DNA of 64,000 bases from assembly GCF_002836255.1 (NCBI RefSeq), contig NZ_PJAU01000047.1, forward strand, positions 124,001 to 188,000, read 5' to 3'. This DNA is from Colwellia sp. 75C3 (lineage in GTDB: Bacteria > Pseudomonadota > Gammaproteobacteria > Enterobacterales > Alteromonadaceae). This document shows positions 57,130-64,000 of this stretch, piece after piece. Made by a program: the position numbers and the translations under genes. The notes under the pieces are model-generated. The model ran no database searches. It had not been told where the DNA came from and saw nothing but the letters and a program-made list of their open reading frames with translations. Every line of letters begins with the position of its first letter. Within the stretch, counting starts at the first letter, position 1.

Positions 57130-58899
57130 CTATTTACGTTGATATACATTGATTAACCCGCCGTTGATTTTAGGGCCTGAAATTAGTTCAATATCACTGA
57201 CGGGTATTCCATTTAGTTGATGTTTTAGTAAATAGCAGGTTTTGAATTGGATAATGCTGGCTTTTGGGATTAATTTGATTGGTCTAGGAGTGCGATTAAC
57301 TTTCTGCTTTAGGCAATCTATTAATCCAATTTTTATAAACTCATAAATGACGTTTTTATTAATCCCAAGTGTTGAGCAAGCTTCTTGAGGAGTAAGTAAC
57401 TCGGATGAAACATCATCATCGGTTTGAAAAATGGGTGTGAATCTTATAAGTGAAAAAGGTGCATTGTTACTACCTGAATAGGCATAGTCAACTTTACCAT
57501 TAAGCATCTTTTTGATTAAGTCAGCAAAACTATAACCAGCAAAATTGAAGCGCCTGATTGCTGTTGTGGGACTGCTCATAGAGATGGAAGCATTGGCTTT
57601 AAGCCGGTTGATTAGTATTTCTATCTCTCTCTTTTCAATCAACCAATCTCTGTTTGTTAAATTTGGCTCAAGCAATGGGTTAATAATGCCGTCCCTTAAT
57701 AACTGTCGAGTATGATAAACACTGACATCCAATAGCTCAGCGCATTCATCAATAGAGCAGCAATTTTCTAATTTTGACTTAAGTTTCATAACACCAGTGC
57801 GAAGAAATAAACGTGTGCCATTTACTAAAAAGTGAGAAGGCGAAATTAATTTTTCTCGAATATAAACCTTCACTTTCCCTAAATGGCAGTAAAGGATTTT
57901 CGCAATTTGTGATTCGCTGATGAATATTGAATTATCTTTTGTTTGTGTATCTACTTGCGTTAGTGATTGCATTAGTATGCCAGTAGAAAAATGGTCGCGT
58001 AAATACTCTTCAAACCCCGACTTTAGCAACTTATAAGCACCTGAACGGCTGTTGTCAGAGCTGTAGATATCATCATATAAATCACGAAAACATTTTCTAA
58101 TGCCAGTTAACCGCCTATCTGACATAGGATGATTTTCAAAGTGCGCTAACATCTCAAAAAAACGAGTTGGCCACTCTGCAATGTACCAATAGGCGGCTGA
58201 ATAATATTGACGACAAAGCTCAGTATCGCTTTTAGCACTGGTTTTCTTTTGAGAGTCGATAGCAAACGGATGGAAATGGGCAAAAAAACCTAACAAATCG
58301 CAGTATTCTGCTAGATTTATTGACTGCCGCCCAATGATTAAATTAGTGCTTTCCAATAGCTCAATGTGCTTATTGAAAGTAAACTCAGCTTCACCAACCT
58401 CAATTCTAGATACATCATTGCTCCAGCTTGCTACATCACGCCATAAATAATGTGTTCCCCATGTGAGTCTATATCCTGTTGTCGGATGAACTGATATCAA
58501 TACACAATTATGCTTTGTGCAATATGTCTTGGCCGCCAAACTGTTTATAAAAGCAATTGTCCTGTGTTCCTCATAACAAAACGGGCAAATCCTTACGTGT
58601 GTAACGTTTAGATTTTTTACAAGGAAATCCTGTGCAAAGGCCGAGCATCGAGTGTTACTAAGCGGTCTAAACTTTAACGCCTCAACTTGAGCAATGTTTA
58701 TATTGGCTAACATTGCCACTCGCTCTAAATCAAAATCGCCAAAAAATATCTTTTTACCCGGCAACCTATTATTTAACAATTTGCAATTGGCACTTCTTAG
58801 CAGTTGCATTGAATTTTTATAGCCATTGTTGGCAGTTAACCTAAGCAAGTAGTTTGGTAATGAATCGGTTGATTGAGGGTAAGGGCGAATGAGTAACAT
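57130..58899 (-). CDS. TnsD/TniQ-like target-selection protein (long form)
   Basis: 589 residues (Tn7 TnsD 508). The N-terminus LLIRPYPQSTDSLPNYLLRL is TniQ-like, followed by a zinc-finger group: RICPFCYEEH near 104-111 and KTYCTKHNCVL near 124-134. The rest has several helix-turn-helix-like segments, for example IDECAELLDVSVYHTRQLLR near 390 and TPQEACSTLGINKNVIYEFI near 535, so sequence-specific DNA binding is likely. A long TnsD of this kind usually binds the attachment site inside the target gene, here plausibly the 3' end of parE. It is on the opposite strand to tnsABC. AGGA lies seven bases before the ATG. Residues 19-82 are repeated as a broken copy at 63701-63889. Confidence 0.85.
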   Translation of the reverse strand: MLLIRPYPQSTDSLPNYLLRLTANNGYKNSMQLLRSANCKLLNNRLPGKKIFFGDFDLERVAMLANINIAQVEALKFRPLSNTRCSAFAQDFLVKNLNVTHVRICPFCYEEHRTIAFINSLAAKTYCTKHNCVLISVHPTTGYRLTWGTHYLWRDVASWSNDVSRIEVGEAEFTFNKHIELLESTNLIIGRQSINLAEYCDLLGFFAHFHPFAIDSQKKTSAKSDTELCRQYYSAAYWYIAEWPTRFFEMLAHFENHPMSDRRLTGIRKCFRDLYDDIYSSDNSRSGAYKLLKSGFEEYLRDHFSTGILMQSLTQVDTQTKDNSIFISESQIAKILYCHLGKVKVYIREKLISPSHFLVNGTRLFLRTGVMKLKSKLENCCSIDECAELLDVSVYHTRQLLRDGIINPLLEPNLTNRDWLIEKREIEILINRLKANASISMSSPTTAIRRFNFAGYSFADLIKKMLNGKVDYAYSGSNNAPFSLIRFTPIFQTDDDVSSELLTPQEACSTLGINKNVIYEFIKIGLIDCLKQKVNRTPRPIKLIPKASIIQFKTCYLLKHQLNGIPVSDIELISGPKINGGLINVYQRK

Positions 58900-59098
58900 G
58901 ATGAAATCCTAATAACTGTTACTTATAAAGCTTAGACTCAGCAGAGTATTTTAAAAGGAATTTATTCTTTGTTTCGGAGAGGTTTTTATGAGAATTTAGT
59001 CTTTATTAAATGTGTGTTCTATACTCAATAAGCCATTACTTATCATGTATTTGGTATATATTATTACCGTTATTAATTATACTGTCAGCGTTTGCTGC

Positions 59099-59127
59099 CT
59101 TAGTGATGATAAGTTAGAGTCACTAAG
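59099..59127. promoter_or_regulatory. Inverted repeat upstream of the WYL regulator gene, candidate operator
   Basis: CTTAGTGA (59099-59106) and TCACTAAG (59120-59127) are perfect reverse complements with a 13-base spacer. WYL-type regulators of the BrxR/CapW group bind inverted repeats before their own gene and repress the defence operon. The location fits, but binding is inferred. Confidence 0.6.
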
Positions 59128-59174
59128 TTTCTTAGTATCAAATAGATAGAATCTAAAAGATATTATCAAAATGA

Positions 59175-60128
59175 TTGCTTGTGTGTTTTTTATCAGCTAG
59201 ATTGGTACTTAATAAACATAAAAATAATGTTGAATGTCACTTGATAGATTTAACAAATATCAACTACGCACAACGTGAACGCTTGGCGTTCATTGATTTT
59301 TGCTTGCAATTTTTCGGGAAAATATCACGTGCCGACTTAGTTAACCACTTCAAAACGGGGTTAGCGTCATGCTCGCGTGACTTAACTTTGTATCGAGAAC
59401 TAGCTTCAGATAACCTCACTTTAAAACACGAAACAAAACAGTATTACCGTACTGCTCAATTTTCTCCCGTATTTGAACACAATCCAGAAGCCACGCTTAA
59501 CAGTTTATGCCGTGGCTTCGGTGATGGTTTTTCCAATGGAATTACGCCATCTAATGTCTGCATTGATGCTACAAGATTAATACATCCAAGCTCAGATGTT
59601 ATCGCCACCATCATGCGTGCGATCAACAATCGACAAGCTATATCATGTGACTATATTTCATTGTCTTCTGGCGAAACTAAACGCACTATTGTTCCACATA
59701 GCCTCGCAAATAACGGCCAGCGCTGGCATGTACGTGCTTACGATAAAAAGAATAAAGCTTTCAGAGACTTTGTTTGTACACGAATACAAAACGTTACAGC
59801 AATTGAAAAGCCAATTGCGACAATACAGGGAAGAGAATTTGATAAGCAATGGAACAGCATTCACAACATCACATTAGTACCTCATCCCTCTATAACTTAT
59901 TTTAAAGCGATAGAACTCGATTACTCGATGGTAGACGGAAAAGTTGAATTAAACGTACGAGAAGCGCTTTTAGGTTACTTAATGAGACAATGGAACGTAG
60001 ATTGCACATTAGAAGGCGCATTAGTTGGCGAGCAGTATCAGCTTAGGCTTGATAACGTTCATGAATTGCAGGGAATTGATAGTTTGTCGATTGCCCCAGG
60101 GTACGGCATTAAAAATTATAAAGGATAG
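59175..60128 (+). CDS. WYL-domain transcriptional regulator, BrxR/CapW-like
   Basis: Up to 317 residues. The start is uncertain: no in-frame ATG precedes the domain, and possible starts are TTG 59175, TTG 59202 and TTG 59241, none with a good ribosome-binding site. The N-terminal helix-turn-helix begins YAQRERLAFIDFCLQFFGKI. A WYL domain follows (about 140-215): AISCDYISLSSGETKRTIVP and GQRWHVRAYDKKNKAFRDFV, then a C-terminal dimerisation-like region. Known relatives (BrxR, CapW) repress BREX or CBASS operons and release on phage infection, which is the suggested role here. The next gene starts eight bases after its stop, so the regulator is co-transcribed with the ABC-3C genes. Confidence 0.82.
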   Translation: MLVCFLSARLVLNKHKNNVECHLIDLTNINYAQRERLAFIDFCLQFFGKISRADLVNHFKTGLASCSRDLTLYRELASDNLTLKHETKQYYRTAQFSPVFEHNPEATLNSLCRGFGDGFSNGITPSNVCIDATRLIHPSSDVIATIMRAINNRQAISCDYISLSSGETKRTIVPHSLANNGQRWHVRAYDKKNKAFRDFVCTRIQNVTAIEKPIATIQGREFDKQWNSIHNITLVPHPSITYFKAIELDYSMVDGKVELNVREALLGYLMRQWNVDCTLEGALVGEQYQLRLDNVHELQGIDSLSIAPGYGIKNYKG

Positions 60129-60136
60129 GGAAATAT

Positions 60137-61048
60137 ATGGATAATATTACAAGGGCTTGGTACGGCATGCATATTGACGTAGCGCTGCAACAGAAAAACG
60201 AACAAGCATATGAAGATTTCTTTTGTAAAGTGATGAAGTTGAAATACTCTGATAACTTTCAATTAATCAAAGCGGCTGGTCGAGATGGCGATGGTAAGGC
60301 TGACGGTTATTTAATTCCTGAAAAGTGTGTATATCAATCATATGCTCCCAGTTCAGGTTTTAATAAAAGTAAATTACAAAAAAAAATTGAAGGTGATTTT
60401 CTAGGGGCTGTAGACAAATGGGGAGATCGCCTAGAGAAGTGGGTATTCTTACACAATAGCCCTGAAGGTCTGCCAAAATATGGGTTGGATCTTATCCTAA
60501 AGTTAAGAGATGAAAATCCAACTATTGAAATCACTCCTCCCTGGGGGCCAAGTGAAATAAAAGACATCATACTTTCTTTAAATATAGAACAATTAGTTGA
60601 TCTTTTCGGTCCCGCTCCTACTCAAAAAGATATGATTTCACTAACACATGAACCTATCAAAACCTTATTAAGAGCAATGTCACGCAAAGAAATTAAAAAA
60701 ATGACTATTGCTCCTGTATCTGTTGATAAGCTTGAGTTCAATAAGCTTTCTGATGACGTTGAAGTATTGTTAAGTGCAGGTAGGCGCAAAGAGAATTTAG
60801 TGGAAGACTTATTACTACATTGGCCTGATCCAGAGTATGGTGAAGAGTTGGCGGAATCATTCAGAAATAAATATAAATCACTAGCGACAGAAGGGGTTAC
60901 ACCTGACAAAATATTTTCTGGGCTACGTTCATTTTCGGGAGGAAATAGTGATGATATTTCGGCTCAGGTTTCGTCACTTGCTGTACTAAGTTACTTTTTT
61001 GAACGATGTGATATTTTCGAAAATGCACCAGTAGGTTGGAAGTTATGA
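60137..61048 (+). CDS. ABC-3C effector-type protein with PD-(D/E)XK-like N-terminus
   Basis: 303 residues. Residues 20-75 look like a restriction-endonuclease fold: NEQAYEDFFCKVM (acidic, Glu26), AGRDGDGKADGYL (Asp50, Asp52, Asp56) and VYQSYAP (Gln67-Ser-Tyr replacing the catalytic Lys). The rest (about 140-303) is a helical region ending SSLAVLSYFFERCDIF, like the C-terminal domain described for the first component of ABC three-component (ABC-3C) systems. Krishnan and co-workers predicted such systems to be conflict modules with nuclease or other effectors. The missing Lys makes activity uncertain. RBS AGGGAA precedes the ATG. Confidence 0.8.
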   Translation: MDNITRAWYGMHIDVALQQKNEQAYEDFFCKVMKLKYSDNFQLIKAAGRDGDGKADGYLIPEKCVYQSYAPSSGFNKSKLQKKIEGDFLGAVDKWGDRLEKWVFLHNSPEGLPKYGLDLILKLRDENPTIEITPPWGPSEIKDIILSLNIEQLVDLFGPAPTQKDMISLTHEPIKTLLRAMSRKEIKKMTIAPVSVDKLEFNKLSDDVEVLLSAGRRKENLVEDLLLHWPDPEYGEELAESFRNKYKSLATEGVTPDKIFSGLRSFSGGNSDDISAQVSSLAVLSYFFERCDIFENAPVGWKL

Positions 61049-61299
61049 TTTTACCGACTAAACACTTATCACCAGAACGCTCTATTATTTCTGTTTCATC
61101 AGAGATCCTTGAATTAGTTGATTCACGTTCAACGGTAAGTTCGATATGGAGTAGTTTACAAAACAAGCATAAAGCATCGTTACGTTTTAGTGACGTGCCA
61201 TATGACTGGTTTATCCTGGCATTAGATTTTTTATACATGGTAGGTGCTATTGACGAAAGAAATGGATTGATTCAAAAGGTGAAAAGTAATGCTGCATAA
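61045..61299 (+). CDS. ABC-3C system middle component (MC6-like)
   Basis: 84 residues from ATG 61045, which overlaps the stop of the effector gene (ATGA). It begins MILPTKHLSPERSIISVSSE and is helical, ending with a segment WFILALDFLYMVGAIDERNG. The N-terminus matches the small middle component family MC6 as I remember it. In these systems the small subunit connects effector and ATPase. Its end overlaps the ATPase gene by 11 bases. Confidence 0.78.
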   Translation: MILPTKHLSPERSIISVSSEILELVDSRSTVSSIWSSLQNKHKASLRFSDVPYDWFILALDFLYMVGAIDERNGLIQKVKSNAA

Positions 61300-63025
61300 A
61301 ATTTATAGTGACTTACCAAGCTTTAAACAAGTTGAGTTTCATGAGGGACTTAACCTAATTCTTGCAGAAAAAGATGATCAATCGACCGAAGGTAAAACCA
61401 GAAATGGCGCAGGGAAAAGTAGTTTAGTTGAGCTAATAAATGCTTTACTCGGTAGCGATTTACGTAAAGGGAATATACTCAAAGCACCTGATCTTTTGTA
61501 CAACAGATTCGGCTTGGAACTAGAACTCTCCGGGAAAACTGTCACTTTAGAAAGGTGTGGTGACACAGCTAATAAAATTTTTGTCAAATCAATGCCTGAT
61601 AACTTTATGCCATTAACTGAGGGTGATGGCGAAAAGTACATTAGCAATAACGAATGGACTGCGGTACTTGGCAAAGAAATATTTAATGTTACTGATGCAG
61701 CAAGACAAATTAAAAGTGGCCCTTCATTTCGTTCACTTTTTTCGTATTATGCAAGGTCGCCCAAAGGTTTTGATACACCTGAAAAAACTTTTTCTCAACA
61801 ATCTACATGCAGTGTTCAGGTAGCATTGACTTATTTACTCAAATTAAATTGGAAAATTGCTAGAGAATTTGAAGATATTAGGCAAAAAGATAAGTTCATT
61901 AAAGCGCTTAAGCAAGCCGCGAATGATGGTTCTTTAAAAGAAATTATGGGATCTGCGTCAGAGTTGAAAACGGATATTTTGCTTAAAAAAACTAAAGTAT
62001 CCGCACTTAGAAATTCAATATCTGAATTTAGGGTTTTACCTGAATACCAAACAAAAGAATCAAGAGTGGCGGAGCTAAGTAAGATCTTATCATCTTTGTC
62101 GGCAGCCGATACCACCGATAAAGAGTGGCTTGCTCAGCTAGAAAGGATTATTGAAGAAGAGTCTGAGCCAGATAAAGGTAAAGTGAGTAAATTGTTTCAA
62201 GAAGCAGAGTTTGAGTTACCTGAGCTAATTGCTAGGCGATTTGATGAAGTATCTGCATTTCATGATTCTATTGTCAGTAATAGACGAGAACATTTAAAAC
62301 AAGAGATAGACGAAATCAACACGAGAATTGGTCTGCGGTTAAAGGAAAAAATATCGCTAGACAATGAGCGTTCAGAAATTATGCGTTTATTACAGTCTCA
62401 TGGTGCATTAGAGCAATATATGCTGCTCCAGAACATGCTATCCAAATTAGATGCGGAAATAGAACTATTAAGTAAAAAACTGGATGCAACCGCAAACCTT
62501 GAAGAAAAGAAAAGCGATTTAAAAATAGATCGCCATAAACTTCAAAAAAGAATGAGAATTGATCATACCGAAAGAGATAAAGCAATTAGTGACGCTATAA
62601 TTGCATTTGCGGACTTTTCTAATCAACTATATGATGAGTCAGGAAAATTCACGATAGATCCTACCGACAATGGCCCTAAGTTTGAGTTTGATATTCCGGG
62701 CAAAAAAAGTACGGGAAAATCAAAGATGCAAATTTTTTGCTTTGATATGACATTAATGAAGTTATGGGCAAAAGAGCCTAAAAGACCTGATGTTCTGGTT
62801 CATGACAGCGCAATGTTTGATGGTGTTGATGAAAGGCAAATTGCTAAAGCGTTAATTATTGGCTCTAAAATGGCCAAAGAATATGGTTTTCAATATATTG
62901 TAACAATGAACTCAGACGATATGCCTGATATGTCAATGTATCCAGACTTTAGGTTAGAAAATCATCGTGTAAAATTAAATATTACGGATAGTGAAAACGG
63001 TGGTTTATTTGGTGTCCGTTTTTAG
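61289..63025 (+). CDS. ABC-3C ATPase, DUF2326 family (SMC/RecN-like)
   Basis: 578 residues. The N-terminal ATPase lobe has KQVEFHEGLNLILAEKDD and a Walker A, TRNGAGKSSLVELINALLGS (residues 38-54). A long coiled coil (about 190-470) is broken by a hinge-like segment, and the C-terminal DUF2326 lobe has STGKSKMQIFCFDMTLMKL and RPDVLVHDSAMFDGVDERQI with the Walker B-like aspartate. The architecture is that of a small SMC/RecN-type ATPase that may sense DNA ends or structures. It is the last overlapping gene of the ABC-3C cassette. Confidence 0.87.
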   Translation: MLHKIYSDLPSFKQVEFHEGLNLILAEKDDQSTEGKTRNGAGKSSLVELINALLGSDLRKGNILKAPDLLYNRFGLELELSGKTVTLERCGDTANKIFVKSMPDNFMPLTEGDGEKYISNNEWTAVLGKEIFNVTDAARQIKSGPSFRSLFSYYARSPKGFDTPEKTFSQQSTCSVQVALTYLLKLNWKIAREFEDIRQKDKFIKALKQAANDGSLKEIMGSASELKTDILLKKTKVSALRNSISEFRVLPEYQTKESRVAELSKILSSLSAADTTDKEWLAQLERIIEEESEPDKGKVSKLFQEAEFELPELIARRFDEVSAFHDSIVSNRREHLKQEIDEINTRIGLRLKEKISLDNERSEIMRLLQSHGALEQYMLLQNMLSKLDAEIELLSKKLDATANLEEKKSDLKIDRHKLQKRMRIDHTERDKAISDAIIAFADFSNQLYDESGKFTIDPTDNGPKFEFDIPGKKSTGKSKMQIFCFDMTLMKLWAKEPKRPDVLVHDSAMFDGVDERQIAKALIIGSKMAKEYGFQYIVTMNSDDMPDMSMYPDFRLENHRVKLNITDSENGGLFGVRF

Positions 63026-63090
63026 GTGATAAGCAAAAGGTGAGACAAAAGTATGGCTATTAAAAATAATATTTACAAAAAAGGATTAAT

Positions 63091-63708
63091 GTGAAACGTT
63101 TTATTTATTTAATAACCCTCTTAGCTAGTTTACCAATATGTTCTTTTGCTACAGAGTCAGTGAAATCTTACTTCGAGAGTAAGGAGTTTGAGGTGTTAGC
63201 AAACAGACTTTGTGATCAATTATCAAACTCAGAAACTACGGATAAATTATCTGGGCCAATGGCGTTTAAGTCAACAATCGCTGAGTTTATAAAGCAGGAT
63301 GTCAACTCAAAAGACACCCGGAAAAAAGTTATTGAATTTTGGAATACTAATAAAGCGCAATTTATTTGTACTTATGGAAATTTAAAATACCTAACGCCCC
63401 AACCTGTCTTGCGCCGTATCATTGATATGAATATTCAAGAAGAAGTATTTTTTGAATTTTTACTTGAAGATGAATTTAATGATGAATATCAAGTTAACGT
63501 AGATATTAATATTGTTCATATTAACCCGAAAGGTGAAGCTGAAACCTTGCTTGATTATATTCAAAGTATTCGTGATGATAAGTCTCTTGCTGCGCTGTAT
63601 GATTTTGATGAACTTGCAGACTTACAAGAATCGCTTCAAGAAGAGTACGGTGGCAAGTATGTAAAATACGCCAAGAAATATCCTGAATACGCGCTAGAAG
63701 GTTACTAA
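63091..63708 (+). CDS. Hypothetical secreted protein at the end of the ABC-3C cassette
   Basis: 205 residues starting at GTG 63091, with AAGGA five bases upstream. A signal peptide (about 1-20, LLASLPICSFAT) predicts a periplasmic location. The rest is acidic and helical with alternating strands (NDEYQVNVDINIVHINPKGE); two Cys residues (near 42 and 94) could form a disulfide. No family was recognised. It starts 66 bases after the ATPase and so may be co-transcribed, but a secreted protein is not a known ABC-3C part. Its last codons fuse into the broken tnsD copy: the stop TAA lies in the sequence shared with tnsD. Confidence 0.6.
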   Translation: MKRFIYLITLLASLPICSFATESVKSYFESKEFEVLANRLCDQLSNSETTDKLSGPMAFKSTIAEFIKQDVNSKDTRKKVIEFWNTNKAQFICTYGNLKYLTPQPVLRRIIDMNIQEEVFFEFLLEDEFNDEYQVNVDINIVHINPKGEAETLLDYIQSIRDDKSLAALYDFDELADLQESLQEEYGGKYVKYAKKYPEYALEGY

Positions 63709-63889
63709 CCTGTCTAAACTTTAACGCCTCAACTTGAGCAATGTTTATATTGGCAAACATTGCCACTCGCTCTAAATCGAAATCGCCAAAAAATATCTTT
63801 TTACCCGGCAACCTATTATTTAACAATTTGCAATTGGTGCTTCTTAGTGGTGCATTGAATTTTTATAGCCATTGTCGGCAGTTAGCCTA
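63701..63889 (-). pseudogene. Broken fragment of the tnsD 5' region
   Basis: About 189 bases repeat 58654-58843, the coding region for tnsD residues about 19-82, in the same orientation and with about 95% identity by eye (around eight substitutions). A one-base deletion near 63848 breaks the frame, and the 5' start is missing. A 101-codon open frame on this strand (63521-63826) runs out of the fragment into the neighbouring gene and is not a real protein. It is a remnant of another tnsD-bearing event or of recombination. Confidence 0.85.
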
Positions 63890-64000
63890 TGTATAGAGCA
63901 TTTTAAAGCAATGTAATTATATTTTGATGTCGTAGGTTGTTTTTATGCTTATAAACGTGAGATATGGCTGTAGGTGGCGTAATGAGGTGATGAATGCTAT
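63890..64000. other. End of window, nothing supported
   Basis: The last 111 bases contain no supported ORF, repeat or transposon end. The transposon cargo appears to continue. Confidence 0.5.

Larger units (their letters stand above)
50912..64000 (+). mobile_element. Tn7-like transposon inserted behind parE (left part; runs off the window)
   Basis: The element begins TGTAAACCATAAGCTGACAA at 50912, seven bases after the parE stop, with tandem TnsB-site-like repeats, then tnsA-tnsB-tnsC-tniQ reading inward and a second TniQ/TnsD gene. As in Tn7 at glmS, the transposition-gene end faces the target gene. The five bases before the end, TGGTC (50907-50911), are the expected target duplication. Cargo includes a DUF2384-like pair and a WYL/ABC-3C cassette. 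No inverted end was found up to 64000, so the far boundary is outside the window. Confidence 0.88.

Noticed and set aside
63521..63826. 101-codon leftward ORF beginning with a TnsD-like sequence
   Set aside because: It is the out-of-context reading of the broken tnsD fragment running into the antisense of the secreted-protein gene; it lacks the real TnsD start.
50906..64000. CRISPR-associated Tn7-like (CAST) system
   Set aside because: No cas genes and no array of regularly spaced direct repeats were seen in this part of the element. Only TniQ-type targeting proteins are present. An array beyond 64 kb cannot be excluded.

Overview
This is an AT-rich stretch of a marine gammaproteobacterial chromosome, most like Colwellia or a close relative in the Alteromonadales. 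The evidence is gene content and order: tolC divergent from nudF-yqiB-cpdA-yqiA-parE, leuABCD behind a leucine attenuator, a yjfIJKL-like cluster, and short inverted-repeat elements between genes. The genus is an inference from style, not from a marker gene. No rRNA, tRNA or CRISPR array was seen.

Layout. 1-2.4 kb: the 3' end of a cytochrome cd1 nitrite reductase (nirS) and a multiheme NapC/NirT-type cytochrome with an extra heme-binding domain, a denitrification remnant of the chromosome to the left. 2.5-6.6 kb: a VF530-type protein, an AlkB-like dioxygenase, small uncertain ORFs, a 314-bp inverted-repeat element and cca. 6.7-15.2 kb: a Fur-boxed TonB-dependent receptor, a GspA-GspB fusion, and an overlapping histidine kinase / EAL-output regulator pair. 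15.2-20.5 kb: the leuABCD operon with promoter, leader peptide and attenuator, carrying palindromic repeats in two intergenic gaps. 20.5-27.8 kb: surface-polysaccharide genes (acyltransferase, glycosyltransferases, Wzi). 28-31.8 kb: an SH3 membrane protein, a CYTH-CHAD triphosphatase, and an L,D-transpeptidase facing an Lpp-type lipoprotein. 31.9-38.3 kb: a leftward membrane-stress/polyamine cluster (RHH-like protein, YjfK, PspA/YjfJ, YjfI, a membrane-fused spermidine-synthase-like enzyme, a double DUF350 protein, a lipoprotein). 38.4-50.9 kb: glnE, a TcpQ-like protein, an LpxL acyltransferase, a glycosyltransferase, tolC and nudF-yqiB-cpdA-yqiA-parE.

50.9-64.0 kb (window end): the first part of a Tn7-like transposon inserted just behind the parE stop codon. 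Its parE-proximal end has three tandem TnsB-site-like repeats, followed by tnsA-tnsB-tnsC-tniQ with overlapping genes. The cargo so far is a two-gene module with a DUF2384-like (MbcA/ParS) C-terminus, a second, longer TniQ/TnsD protein on the other strand, and a compact defence-type cassette: a WYL-domain regulator, a PD-(D/E)XK-like ABC-3C effector, a small middle component, a DUF2326 ABC ATPase and a secreted hypothetical protein. A broken copy of the tnsD 5' region lies just after the cassette, so the cassette is bracketed by direct repeats. The far transposon end is not in the window.

Most interesting: the ABC-3C cassette and its tnsD-fragment bracket inside the parE-targeted Tn7-like element; three identical 13-bp palindromes upstream of the two yjf-like transcription units; and the possible new toxin-antitoxin-like pair in the cargo.
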